This document shows positions 44,774-53,305 of a DNA stretch of 64,000 nucleotides, piece by piece. This DNA is from Pseudogemmobacter humi. GTDB taxonomy: Bacteria; Pseudomonadota; Alphaproteobacteria; Rhodobacterales; Rhodobacteraceae. A program made the position numbers and the translations under genes. How positions within the stretch are numbered: the first letter of the stretch is position 1; each line of letters begins with the position of its first letter. The stretch covers positions 62,001 through 126,000 of the forward strand of contig NZ_UXAW01000048.1 of assembly GCF_900609055.1 (NCBI RefSeq). Reading direction: 5' to 3'. The notes below the pieces were generated by a model, which was not told the DNA's origin, ran no database searches, and worked only from the letters and a program-made list of their open reading frames with translations.

Positions 44774-46026
44774 GCAACCAGCCGCAAAAACCTCTCGCCC
44801 CCAAAGCCCTGGACCGCGCCGACGAGCGGGTCAGGAACGACGACAGCATCGCGGGCGCGCTGCGCGGTTTCCTCGACCGGGTGCGCTCGGGCGATCTGGG
44901 GATCCTGCCGGTCGCCGTGGGGCTGGTGGTGATCTCGGTGGTGTTTTCGATGCTGAACCCGGTGTTCCTGGCGCCGAACAACCTGGTGAACCTGCTCTTT
45001 GACTGCGCCACGGTGGGGGTGATCTCGCTGGGCATCGTCTGTGTGCTGATGCTGGGCGAGATCGACCTGTCGGTGGGCTCGATGAGCGGGCTCGCCTCGG
45101 CCATGGTCGGCGTGCTCTGGGTGAACATGGGCTGGCCGATCCCGGTCGCCATCGGCGCGGCGCTGATCGCCGGGGCGGTGATCGGCTTCATCTACGCCAC
45201 GCTTTACACGAGGCTGGGGATGCCCAGCTTCATCGCGACGCTGGCGGGGCTGCTCGCGATCCTGGGGATGCAACTCTACATCCTCGGGCCGACCGGCTCG
45301 ATCAACCTGCCCTATGCCTCGCCGCTGGTGCGGTTCGGCCAGCTTATGGTGATGCCGGCCTGGTTCTCGCATGCGGTGGCGCTGCTGCCGGGGATCGTGC
45401 TGTTGCTGACCGGGCTTGGCACCGCTGCCCGGCGCCGCGCGGCGGGGCTGACCGCGCAGCCGATGAGCCTTCTCCTGATCAAGGCCGGGGTGCTGACGGC
45501 GGCGCTGGAATTCGCGGTCTGGTATCTGAACCTCGGGCGCGGTGTGCCGTGGATGTTCGGCCTGTTCGCGCTGCTGGTCGTCGTGCTGCAATATGCGCTG
45601 ACGCGGACGAAATGGGGCCGCTCGCTTTTCGCCGTCGGCGGCAACCGCGAGGCGGCGCGGCGCTCGGGCATCAACGTGCGGCGGATCTATTATTCCGCCT
45701 TCATGCTATGCTCGACGCTTGCGGCGCTTGGCGGTGTGCTGGCGGCGGCGCGGCTTGCGTCTTCCAGCCAGCAGGCGGGCACCGGCGATGTGAACCTGAA
45801 CGCCATCGCGGCGGCGGTGATCGGTGGCACCAGCCTGTTCGGCGGCCGCGGCTCGGCCTGGGCGGCGCTTTTGGGCATCATCGTGATCCAGGCGATCTCG
45901 AACGGGCTGACGCTTCTGAACCTGTCGTCGAGCCTGCGTTACATGATCACCGGCGGCGTGCTGGCCATTGCGGTGATCGTCGATTCTCTGGCCCGCCAAT
46001 CGCGTGTGACGCATGGCCGGGGCTGA
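44770..46026 (+). CDS. sugar (ribitol) ABC transporter permease
   Basis: This 418-residue inner-membrane permease of the RbsC/XylH type has about ten to twelve hydrophobic helices, with the EIDLSVGSMSGLASAMVGV and NAIAAAVIGGTSLFGGRGS motifs of the family. The hydrophilic N-terminus (about 45 residues) is longer than in RbsC but usual in XylH. The ATG overlaps the ATPase stop, so the two are coupled. Confidence 0.9.
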   Translation: MSNQPQKPLAPKALDRADERVRNDDSIAGALRGFLDRVRSGDLGILPVAVGLVVISVVFSMLNPVFLAPNNLVNLLFDCATVGVISLGIVCVLMLGEIDLSVGSMSGLASAMVGVLWVNMGWPIPVAIGAALIAGAVIGFIYATLYTRLGMPSFIATLAGLLAILGMQLYILGPTGSINLPYASPLVRFGQLMVMPAWFSHAVALLPGIVLLLTGLGTAARRRAAGLTAQPMSLLLIKAGVLTAALEFAVWYLNLGRGVPWMFGLFALLVVVLQYALTRTKWGRSLFAVGGNREAARRSGINVRRIYYSAFMLCSTLAALGGVLAAARLASSSQQAGTGDVNLNAIAAAVIGGTSLFGGRGSAWAALLGIIVIQAISNGLTLLNLSSSLRYMITGGVLAIAVIVDSLARQSRVTHGRG

Positions 46027-46041
46027 CCGAAGGAGCAAGAC

Positions 46042-46770
46042 ATGGCGGAACGGATGAAGGGCAAGGTCGCGGCGATCACCGGCGCGGCCTCGGGGATCGG
46101 CCTCGAATGCGCGCGGCTGCTGGCGGCGGAAGGCGCGAAGGTCGTGATGATCGACCGCGCCGAGGACCGTCTGCGCGCGCTTTGCGCCGGGATCGGGCCG
46201 AACGCGCTGCCGCTGGTGGTGGATCTGCTGGATGGGCCGCAGGTCTCGGGGATGCTGCCGCGGATTCTGGACCTCGCGGGCGGCCTTGACGTGTTCCACG
46301 CCAATGCCGGGGCCTATATCGGCGGGCCGGTGGCCGAGGGCGACCCCGATGCCTGGGACCGGATGCTGAACCTCAACATCAACGCGGCGTTCCGCTCGGT
46401 CCATGCTGTGCTGCCGCATCTGATCGCGCAAAAGTCCGGCGACATCCTGTTCACTTCGTCCATTGCGGGCGTGGTGCCGGTGGTGTGGGAGCCGATCTAC
46501 ACCGCCTCGAAATTCGCGGTGCAGGCGTTCGTCCACTCCACCCGCCGCCAGGTCGCGCCGCATGGGGTGCGGGTCGGCGCGGTGCTGCCGGGGCCGGTGG
46601 TCACGGCGCTGCTCGATGACTGGCCGAAGGCGAAGATGGAGGAGGCGCTGGCCAACGGCAGCCTGATGCAGCCCATTGAGGTGGCCGAGGCGGTTCTGTT
46701 CATGCTGACCCGGCCCAAAGGGGTGACGATCCGCGATCTGGTGATCCTGCCGAACAGCGTCGATCTGTAG
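46042..46770 (+). CDS. rbtD: ribitol 2-dehydrogenase (SDR family)
   Basis: This cytoplasmic NAD-dependent enzyme oxidises ribitol to D-ribulose. The 242 residues have the cofactor motif [11 protein letters not shown] in [12 protein letters not shown], and the catalytic Ser140, Tyr153 and Lys157 (YTASK). Long stretches, such as [18 protein letters not shown] and PNSVDL at the C-terminus, equal the Klebsiella ribitol dehydrogenase as I remember it, well beyond general SDR similarity. AAGGAG precedes the ATG. The kinase gene follows 13 bases later. Confidence 0.88.
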   Translation: MAERMKGKVAAITGAASGIGLECARLLAAEGAKVVMIDRAEDRLRALCAGIGPNALPLVVDLLDGPQVSGMLPRILDLAGGLDVFHANAGAYIGGPVAEGDPDAWDRMLNLNINAAFRSVHAVLPHLIAQKSGDILFTSSIAGVVPVVWEPIYTASKFAVQAFVHSTRRQVAPHGVRVGAVLPGPVVTALLDDWPKAKMEEALANGSLMQPIEVAEAVLFMLTRPKGVTIRDLVILPNSVDL

Positions 46771-46783
46771 GGGAGGGGTGAGG

Positions 46784-48382
46784 ATGGACCGCTATCTGAT
46801 CGGCGTCGATGTCGGCACCGGCAGCGCCCGCGCCGGGCTGTTCGACGGCAAGGGCGCGATGCTGGCCGCGGCGAAGCGCGAGATCACGCTCTGGCGCGGC
46901 CCGGGCGCCATGGTCGAGCAATCCAGCGCCCAGATCTGGGATGCGGTCTGCGCCGCGGTGCGCGAGGCGGTCTCTGTGGCCGGGATCGACCCCGCGCAGG
47001 TCGCCGGGATCGGATTCGATGCCACCTGTTCGCTGGTGGTTCTGGGCGAGGGCGGCGCGTCGCTGGCCGTGGGGCCGTCGGAAGACCCGGCGCGCGACGT
47101 GATCGTCTGGATGGATCACCGCGCGGTGGATCAGGCCGAGCGGATCAACGACATGGGCCATCCGGTGCTGGCCTGGGTCGGCGGCCGGATCTCGCCCGAG
47201 ATGGAGACGCCGAAGCTCCTGTGGCTCAAGGAGCACCGGCCGATGGTCTTTGCCGCCGCGCGGCACTTCTTCGATCTGGCGGATTTCCTGACCTGGAAGG
47301 CGACCGGCGATCTGGCGCGCTCCACCTGCACGGTGACCTGCAAATGGACCTATCTCGCGCATGAGAACCGCTGGGATCCGTCCTATTTCCGCCAGATCGG
47401 GCTGGAGGAACTGGCCGAAGAGCAATTCGCCCGGATCGGGCAGAAGGTGGTCGAGCCCGGAACGCCGCTCGGCCGGGGGCTGAACGCGCGCGCGGCCCAG
47501 GAACTGGGCCTGGCCGAGGGCACCCCGGTCGGCGCCGGGATGATCGACGCGCATGCGGGCGGCATCGGCACGGTGGGGATCGGCGGCGATCCGGCCAGCC
47601 ATATGGCCTATGTGTTCGGGACGTCCTCCTGCACCATGACCTCGACCGAGGCGCCGGTTTTCGTGCCCGGGGTCTGGGGGCCGTATTATTCCGCCATGGT
47701 GCCGGGGATGTGGCTGAATGAGGGCGGCCAGTCGGCGGCGGGGGCGGCGATCGACCAGTTGCTGGCGCTGCATCCGGCCGAGGCCGAGGCGACGATCCTG
47801 GCGGCGAAAGAGGGGATGTCACTGGCGGCCTGGCTGACCGAACGGCTGCGCGACGGCGGGCCGGATCTCTCGGCCACGGTGCGGCTTGCGGACCGGCTGC
47901 ATGTGGTGCCCGAATTCCTCGGCAACCGCGCGCCCCATGCCGACCCGCATGCGCGGGCGGTGATCTCGGGCCTGGGGATGGAGCGCGATCTCGATTCGCT
48001 GCTGGCGCTTTACGTCGCCGGGTTGTGCGGCATCGGCTATGGGCTGCGCCAGATCCTGGAGGCGCAGGATGAAGCGGGCGCGAAGGTGGAGAAGATCGTG
48101 ATCTCCGGCGGCGCCGGGCAGTCGGCGCTGGTGCGCCAGATCCTTGCCGACGCGACCGGCCGGCCGGTGCTGGCACCCGAGGCGGAAGAGCCGGTTCTCC
48201 TGGGCGCGGCCGTGCTGGGTGCGGTGGCGGGCGGGCTGTTTCCCAATATGCGCGCCGCCATGTCCGGGCTGAGCCGGGCAGGGGCCGGGACGCTGCCCGC
48301 GGGCGGCGACATCGGCGCATTGCACGACCGGCGCTATCACGCCTTCTGCCGCTTGCAGGCGCTGGCGCGCGAGCTGCACTGA
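46784..48382 (+). CDS. rbtK: D-ribulokinase (FGGY family pentulose kinase)
   Basis: This kinase phosphorylates D-ribulose to D-ribulose 5-phosphate, which enters the pentose phosphate pathway. The 532-residue protein has the FGGY N-terminal phosphate loop GVDVGTGSARAGLFD, GFDATCSLVVL, VWMDHRAVDQAE and the C-terminal SGGAGQS motif. The pattern matches the pentulose kinase subfamily of Klebsiella RbtK and human FGGY. ATG at 46784 was chosen since GGGGAGGGG lies before it; a GTG at 46778 overlaps that site. Confidence 0.87.
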   Translation: MDRYLIGVDVGTGSARAGLFDGKGAMLAAAKREITLWRGPGAMVEQSSAQIWDAVCAAVREAVSVAGIDPAQVAGIGFDATCSLVVLGEGGASLAVGPSEDPARDVIVWMDHRAVDQAERINDMGHPVLAWVGGRISPEMETPKLLWLKEHRPMVFAAARHFFDLADFLTWKATGDLARSTCTVTCKWTYLAHENRWDPSYFRQIGLEELAEEQFARIGQKVVEPGTPLGRGLNARAAQELGLAEGTPVGAGMIDAHAGGIGTVGIGGDPASHMAYVFGTSSCTMTSTEAPVFVPGVWGPYYSAMVPGMWLNEGGQSAAGAAIDQLLALHPAEAEATILAAKEGMSLAAWLTERLRDGGPDLSATVRLADRLHVVPEFLGNRAPHADPHARAVISGLGMERDLDSLLALYVAGLCGIGYGLRQILEAQDEAGAKVEKIVISGGAGQSALVRQILADATGRPVLAPEAEEPVLLGAAVLGAVAGGLFPNMRAAMSGLSRAGAGTLPAGGDIGALHDRRYHAFCRLQALARELH

Positions 48383-48407
48383 CGCGGGCGCCACGGGCCG
48401 CTCTTCC

Positions 48408-48450
48408 GCCCTGACGGGCGTCATCGCTGAGCGAAGAGGCCCGTCAGGGC
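48408..48450. terminator. inverted repeat between ribitol kinase and deoR genes
   Basis: GCCCTGACGGGC (48408-48419) and GCCCGTCAGGGC (48439-48450) are perfect 12-base arms with a 19-base spacer, in the gap between the two convergent genes and overlapping the deoR-type stop codon. It may end transcription in both directions; there is no T-run. Confidence 0.45.
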
Positions 48451-49235
48451 CGATGAGCGGACCCCGGGATCGACAGCGCCGCGCCGCCCTTGCGGATCGC
48501 GGCCAGCAGCACGCCCCCGGGCTCCTGGTCGGTGACCAGTGTCATCGCCCCGTGCCAGGGCGTCAGCAGCACCAGCGCGCGTTTGTCGAATTTGCCGTGA
48601 TCGGCCAGGATGAAGGACCGCTCGGCGCTGCGCAGCATCGCGGCATAGACCTCGCCCGCGCCCAGCATCGCCTCGCTTACCCCCTCGCCGTTCAGCCCCG
48701 AGGCGCCGATCAGCACCACCGGCGCGCGGTAGCGCTCCACCGCGCGGATCGTCTCGGGGCCGCAGACCATGCGTTCCTGCGCCTCGAACGTGCCGGGCAG
48801 GAGCACGATCTCGATCAGCGGATTGGCGGCGAGTTCCAGCGCCACCGGATAGGTGGGGGTGATCACCGTCAGCCGCCGGTCGATGCCGCGCAGCGCGCGG
48901 GCGAATTGCAGCATGGTGGCGCCGCCGCCCAGAAGCAGCGCCTCTTCCCCCGCCACCAGTTCCATCACATGCCCGGCGATGGCGCGGCGCTCGGCCACCT
49001 TCAGAAGCAGACGGTCGTTCAGCGCCGGCTCGAATCGGTTCGCGGCGCTGACCGCGCCGCCATAGGTGCGGCTGAGCCGGCCCAGGTGATCCAGTTCCGC
49101 CAGATCGCGGCGGATGGTTTCGGTCGAGACCGACAGGTCCTCGGCCAGCTGGTTCACCCGCAGCGCCGGGTTGCCTTCCAGCGCGGCGAGGATGCTGCTC
49201 TGCCGCAACTCTTTGCGCGACTTCACTGATTTCAC
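48444..49235 (-). CDS. DeoR/GlpR-family transcriptional regulator
   Basis: This 263-residue regulator has the N-terminal DeoR HTH (LRVNQLAEDLSVSTETIRRDL) and the C-terminal sugar-phosphate-isomerase-like effector domain (LLLGGGATMLQFARAL, SGLNGEGVSEAMLGAGEVY, ADHGKFDKRA). The ligand is usually a sugar phosphate. It is convergent with the ribitol operon and divergent from the BMC operon, so it could control either; the two dyads in its upstream region make the BMC operon the more likely target. Confidence 0.87.
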   Translation of the reverse strand: MKSVKSRKELRQSSILAALEGNPALRVNQLAEDLSVSTETIRRDLAELDHLGRLSRTYGGAVSAANRFEPALNDRLLLKVAERRAIAGHVMELVAGEEALLLGGGATMLQFARALRGIDRRLTVITPTYPVALELAANPLIEIVLLPGTFEAQERMVCGPETIRAVERYRAPVVLIGASGLNGEGVSEAMLGAGEVYAAMLRSAERSFILADHGKFDKRALVLLTPWHGAMTLVTDQEPGGVLLAAIRKGGAALSIPGSAHRP

Positions 49236-49257
49236 GGGGCTGGGTCTCTGATCTTGC

Positions 49258-49334
49258 GGTTCGCCACAGGATCGCAGCGCCGCTGCGAACCTTCAAACAT
49301 ATTTTATGCCCGACTAGCAACAAATATATGTTGC
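49258..49334. promoter_or_regulatory. two dyads in the deoR-BMC intergenic region
   Basis: The first dyad is GGTTCGC (49258-49264) with GCGAACC (49285-49291), enclosing GCAGCG-C-CGCTGC (49274-49286). The second is GCAACA-AATATA-TGTTGC (49317-49334). The stretch 49292-49334 is unusually AT-rich and probably holds the promoter. Either dyad could be the operator of the adjacent DeoR-type regulator. Confidence 0.5.
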
Positions 49335-49381
49335 CAGATGAAGGATGTGGTGACAATCTCCGGTCAAACGGAGGTGCGCTC

Positions 49382-50662
49382 GTGTTCAACTACGGATACT
49401 TCAATTTCGATTCGAAGGCCGAAGTGCTCGACAAAGCCGTGGAATACTGGAACCCCGGCAAGACGAAGTTCTGGCAGGACGCGGGCATCGACCTGGTGAT
49501 CGACCGGCGCGAAGGATACTTCCTTTACGACATGTCCGGCCGGCGGCTGATCGACCTGCATCTCAATGGCGGGACTTACAATTTCGGCCATCGCCACCCC
49601 GAACTGATCGCGGTGCTGAAGTCGGCGCTGGACTATTTCGACATGGGCAACCACTGGTTCCCCTCGGTCGCCCGTTCCGCCTTTGCCGAGAAGCTGGTCA
49701 AGACCGCCGACGGCATGCGCTACGCCATCTTCGGCGCGGGCGGGGCCGAGGCTGTGGAAATCGCACTTAAAACTGCCCGATATACCACAAAGCGCAAGAA
49801 GATCGTCTCGATCATCAAAGGCTACCACGGCCATTCCGGCCTGTCGGTCGCCACCGGGGACGAGCGTTTCTCGAAGATCTTCCTCGCCGACAAGCCCGAC
49901 GAATTCCTCCAGGTGCCGTTCAACGACATCGACGCGCTGGACCGGGCTCTGCGCGGCCGCGACGTGGCCGCCTTCATCATCGAGACCATTCCGGCGACCT
50001 ACGGCTTCCCGCTGCCCGACGAGGGCTATCTGAAAGCCTGCCAGGATCTCTGCCGCCGCTACGGCACGCTCTACATCGCCGACGAGGTGCAGACCGGGCT
50101 GATGCGCACCGGCACGATGTGGGGCTGGCAGAGCTACGGGCTGGAGCCCGACATGTTCGTCACCGGCAAGGGGCTGGGCGGCGGGATCTATCCGATCTCG
50201 GCCTGCGTCGTCACCGAGAAATGCGGCGGCTGGCTGCATGAGGACGGCGCGGCGCATATCTCGACCTCGGGCGGCTCGGAACTGGGCTGCATCGTCGGCC
50301 ATCAGGTGATCGACATGCTTCAGCGCCCCGAGGTGATCTCGAACGTGCAATTCGTGGCAGAGTTCTTCCGCCGCAGCCTTTCCGAGATGATGGCGGTGCA
50401 TTCCGACATCTTCGTCGGCATCCGCCAGCGCGGCGTGATCCTGGGGCTGGAATTCGACCACCCTGAGGGCGCGGTGGCGGTGTCGCGGGCGCTTTATGAA
50501 CACGGGGTCTGGGCGATCTTCTCCTCGCTCGACAAGCGCGTGTTGCAGTTCAAGCCTGGGGTACTGCTGGATGCGGCCACCTGCCAGGAAATCATCGACC
50601 GGATGGAAGCGGCCATGCCGCGGGCGCGCGCGCTTCTGCGCAACATGCGCCGGGCGGCCTGA
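49382..50662 (+). CDS. class III PLP enzyme, predicted amino-alcohol-phosphate phospho-lyase of the BMC
   Basis: This fold-type I PLP enzyme of the class III aminotransferase family has 426 residues. The PLP lysine is in VTGKGLGGG (K263), with the ring-stacking ADEVQTG (D234) before it and the GAGGAEAVEIALK phosphate-binding segment. Some family members are phospho-lyases, acting on ethanolamine phosphate for example. With an amino-alcohol kinase and an aldehyde dehydrogenase in the same operon, conversion of 1-amino-2-propanol phosphate to propionaldehyde, ammonia and phosphate is the best inference. A transaminase role cannot be excluded. The GTG at 49382 follows GGAGG by seven bases. Confidence 0.82.
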   Translation: MFNYGYFNFDSKAEVLDKAVEYWNPGKTKFWQDAGIDLVIDRREGYFLYDMSGRRLIDLHLNGGTYNFGHRHPELIAVLKSALDYFDMGNHWFPSVARSAFAEKLVKTADGMRYAIFGAGGAEAVEIALKTARYTTKRKKIVSIIKGYHGHSGLSVATGDERFSKIFLADKPDEFLQVPFNDIDALDRALRGRDVAAFIIETIPATYGFPLPDEGYLKACQDLCRRYGTLYIADEVQTGLMRTGTMWGWQSYGLEPDMFVTGKGLGGGIYPISACVVTEKCGGWLHEDGAAHISTSGGSELGCIVGHQVIDMLQRPEVISNVQFVAEFFRRSLSEMMAVHSDIFVGIRQRGVILGLEFDHPEGAVAVSRALYEHGVWAIFSSLDKRVLQFKPGVLLDAATCQEIIDRMEAAMPRARALLRNMRRAA

Positions 50663-50676
50663 GGCGGGGGTAAGTC

Positions 50677-52239
50677 ATGCCGATTCAGCTTCACGACGAC
50701 AGCCCGCGCCTTGCGATCCCCGACCGGGCCGAATCCATCGCGCGGATGAAGATCGACCGCGCCACCTGGGCGGTGCGGGCCTTCTCGCGCTATGACCGGG
50801 CGGCGGTGATGAAGATCGCCCGCGCCGTGGCCGAGGCCGCGCATCAGGCGGCGCAGACCTATGCCGAATGGGCGGTGCGCGAGACCGGCATGGGCGTGGT
50901 GGAACACAAGAAGCTGAAGAACGAGCTTTCCGCCCATCCGCTGGTGGATTTCTACGAGGGGATGGATCTGGTGAACCCGCGCGTCGATCCGGCGCGCAAG
51001 ATGGTCGAGATCCCGAAGCCCGCGGGCGTGGTGCTGGCGCTGACACCGGCGACCAATCCGGTCTCGACGCTGTATTACAAGACCCTGCTCGCGGTGCTGT
51101 CGCGCAGCGCGGTGATCTTCAGCCCGCATCCGATGGCGAAAGCCTGCTGCAATGACGCGGCGGTGCGGCTTGAGGCGGCGGCGGTGGCGGCCGGCGCTCC
51201 CGCCGGGCTGATCCAGTGCATCGAAGAGCCCTCGGTCCCGCTGGTGCAGGCGCTGATGGCGTCCCCGAAGGTGCAGGTGATCCTGGCCACCGGCGGCAGC
51301 CCGATGGTGCGCGCGGCCTATGCCTCGGGCAATCCGGCGATCGGGGTGGGGCCGGGCAATGCGCCGGTCTATGTGGATCCCGACACCGACCAGAACGCGG
51401 CGGCGAAGCGGATCGTCGATTCGAAAAGTTTCGACAATTCGGTGCTTTGCACCAATGAGAGCGTGCTGATCTCGCTCGACCAGGACCGCAGCCGGCTGGA
51501 GCGCGCGCTTCGCGCCAACGGCGCGCATATCTGCAACGAGGCCGAGGTGGCGAAGCTGCGCTCCTGGCTGTTCCCCGAGGGGCATCTGAACACCGCCGCC
51601 GTGGGTAAATCGGCGGTCTGGATCGCGGCGCAGGCCGGGTTCCGGGTGGTGCCCTCGACCCGCATCCTGATCGCGCCGGTCGAGGTGGTGGGGCTGGACG
51701 AGCCCCTGTCGAAGGAAAAGCTGGCCCCGGTGCTGGCCTGGGCCACCGTGGGCACGTTCGAGCGCGCCACCGGCATGGCGCAGATGATCCTGCGGATGAG
51801 CGGCGCGGGCCATTCCGCCGCCTTCCACGGCGAGGATCCGCAGAAGGCGATGGATTTCGCCTCGGCGCTGCCGGTCTATCGCGTTGTGGTCAACGCGCCG
51901 TGCTCGCAAGGCGCGGCCGGGTTCGCGACGCATCTGGCGCCCTCGTTCATGATCGGCACCGGCTATGCCGGGCGGTCCTCGGTGGGCGAGAACATCGGGC
52001 CGCAGCATCTGGTGCACTGGACGCGGCTGGCCTGGAATTCGGACGCCGCGGTGCCGATGGGCGATTTCACCGATGTGCGCGCGCCGTTCGACGGGCCTTC
52101 CGCGCCGCCGCCCGCCGCGCCGCGGCCGGTGACGCTGGCCCCCGCGCCTGCACCCGCCAATGATGCCGGGATGGACCGCGACATGCTGCGCCAGCTCATC
52201 CTTCAGGAACTCCGTGAACTGACCAGGGGCCAGTCGTGA
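50677..52239 (+). CDS. CoA-acylating aldehyde dehydrogenase of the microcompartment
   Basis: This 520-residue enzyme resembles the acylating aldehyde dehydrogenases of microcompartments (PduP/EutE type), making acyl-CoA and NADH from an aldehyde such as propionaldehyde. The catalytic Cys258 is in DNSVLCTNE, and ATGGSPMVRAAYASG is the NAD-binding Gly-rich segment. The core ends near residue 470. A Pro/Ala linker (about 474-494) follows, then an amphipathic helix MDRDMLRQLILQELRELTRG (499-518), a classic encapsulation peptide. GGCGGGGG precedes the ATG. Its stop overlaps the first BMC-T gene (GTGA). Confidence 0.9.
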   Translation: MPIQLHDDSPRLAIPDRAESIARMKIDRATWAVRAFSRYDRAAVMKIARAVAEAAHQAAQTYAEWAVRETGMGVVEHKKLKNELSAHPLVDFYEGMDLVNPRVDPARKMVEIPKPAGVVLALTPATNPVSTLYYKTLLAVLSRSAVIFSPHPMAKACCNDAAVRLEAAAVAAGAPAGLIQCIEEPSVPLVQALMASPKVQVILATGGSPMVRAAYASGNPAIGVGPGNAPVYVDPDTDQNAAAKRIVDSKSFDNSVLCTNESVLISLDQDRSRLERALRANGAHICNEAEVAKLRSWLFPEGHLNTAAVGKSAVWIAAQAGFRVVPSTRILIAPVEVVGLDEPLSKEKLAPVLAWATVGTFERATGMAQMILRMSGAGHSAAFHGEDPQKAMDFASALPVYRVVVNAPCSQGAAGFATHLAPSFMIGTGYAGRSSVGENIGPQHLVHWTRLAWNSDAAVPMGDFTDVRAPFDGPSAPPPAAPRPVTLAPAPAPANDAGMDRDMLRQLILQELRELTRGQS

Positions 52240-52850
52240 CCGATCTTCGCGCCTTCATCTTCATCGACCAGCTCCAGCCGCAGACGCTTGCCTATACGTC
52301 GACCTGGATGCGCGGCACGCTGCCGCGCGCGCGGATGGCCGCGCAGATCATCGAGATCGCCCCGGGGCTGGATGTCGAGGCGCTGACCGACACCGTGCTG
52401 AAAAGCGCCGAGGTGCGGGCGGGCTTCCTGGTGGTCGAACGCCAGTTCGGCACGCTGCAATTCCACGCCTATTCCACCGCCGAGGTGCAGGCCGGGGCCG
52501 AGGCGGCGCTTGCCGCCATGGGCAAGAAACGCGACGAGGCCGAGCGGCCGAAGATTATGGCGTCGAAAATCGTCACCCGGGTCGACGACCAGCACGCTTT
52601 CCTGATGAACCGCAACAAGACCGGCTCGATGGTTTTGGGCGGCGAGAGCGTCTATCTCCTGGAATGCCAGCCCGCGGCTTATGCGATCCTTGCCTGCAAC
52701 GAGGCCGAGAAAGAGGCCGATATCAAGGTCATCGACATGCGGATGATCGGGGCGAACGGGCGGCTCTATCTGGCCGGGACCGAGGCCGACGTGCGCAATG
52801 CCCGCGACGCGGCAGAGCGCGCCCTGCGCGAGGCGGGGGCGACAGGATGA
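52236..52850 (+). CDS. BMC-T shell protein 1 (tandem BMC domain trimer)
   Basis: This 204-residue shell protein has two consecutive BMC-like domains (about residues 1-100 and 108-204). Three copies would form a pseudohexameric tile of the microcompartment facet. Segments like DQHAFLMNRNKTGSMVLGG and MIGANGRLYLAGTEADV are shared with the second BMC-T in this operon. The layout (LQPQTLAY start, IIEIAPGLDVEALTDTVLK strand-helix) looks permuted, as in EutL-like trimers (inference). The GTG start overlaps the aldehyde dehydrogenase stop; its stop overlaps the next gene (ATGA). Confidence 0.88.
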   Translation: MTDLRAFIFIDQLQPQTLAYTSTWMRGTLPRARMAAQIIEIAPGLDVEALTDTVLKSAEVRAGFLVVERQFGTLQFHAYSTAEVQAGAEAALAAMGKKRDEAERPKIMASKIVTRVDDQHAFLMNRNKTGSMVLGGESVYLLECQPAAYAILACNEAEKEADIKVIDMRMIGANGRLYLAGTEADVRNARDAAERALREAGATG

Positions 52851-53305
52851 ACGATCTGCGCGCCCTGATCCGCGATCTGCTCTCGGAAGAGATCGCCGCT
52901 CTGCGCGCCGAGATTCTCGGCGGGACGCAGGCCGAGCGGGTCGCCGTGGGCAATGAGGCGGAACTGACGGCTTTCGCGCTGAACATCGCGCGCCGGGCGC
53001 AGGATCCGGGGTTCGTCTCCGCGCTGGAAGCGGGCCGGATCCGCTATGCTCCGGCGCACACCGCCGCATATGCCCCGGCTTTGGTTCCCGCCGCCGCGCC
53101 GCGCGCGGCACCGCCGGCGGCTCTGGTCGCGACCGTGCCGCCTTCGGTGCCGGAACTGCGCAAGGGGCTGATCACCGAACGCGATATCGCCGCCGTGCCC
53201 GAGGGCGAGCCGCGGCTGCGCATCACAAAAACCGCGCGGCTGACGCCCCTTGCGGGCGACGAGGCCCGCCGCCGCGGCATCAGGATCGAAAGGACACTGG
53301 CATGA
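52847..53305 (+). CDS. BMC-associated protein with amphipathic N-terminus and EutQ-like module
   Basis: This 152-residue protein starts with an amphipathic helix (MNDLRALIRDLLSEEIAALR), similar in character to encapsulation peptides. A short helical region (about 30-65) and an Ala/Pro linker (66-100) follow. The C-terminal module (103-148) reads LITERDIAAVPEGEPRL and LTPLAGDEARRRGIRIER, which resembles the N-terminal part of EutQ but without the cupin domain. Function unknown; an adaptor between cargo and shell is one possibility. It overlaps both neighbours by four bases, between BMC-T and BMC-P. Confidence 0.78.
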   Translation: MNDLRALIRDLLSEEIAALRAEILGGTQAERVAVGNEAELTAFALNIARRAQDPGFVSALEAGRIRYAPAHTAAYAPALVPAAAPRAAPPAALVATVPPSVPELRKGLITERDIAAVPEGEPRLRITKTARLTPLAGDEARRRGIRIERTLA

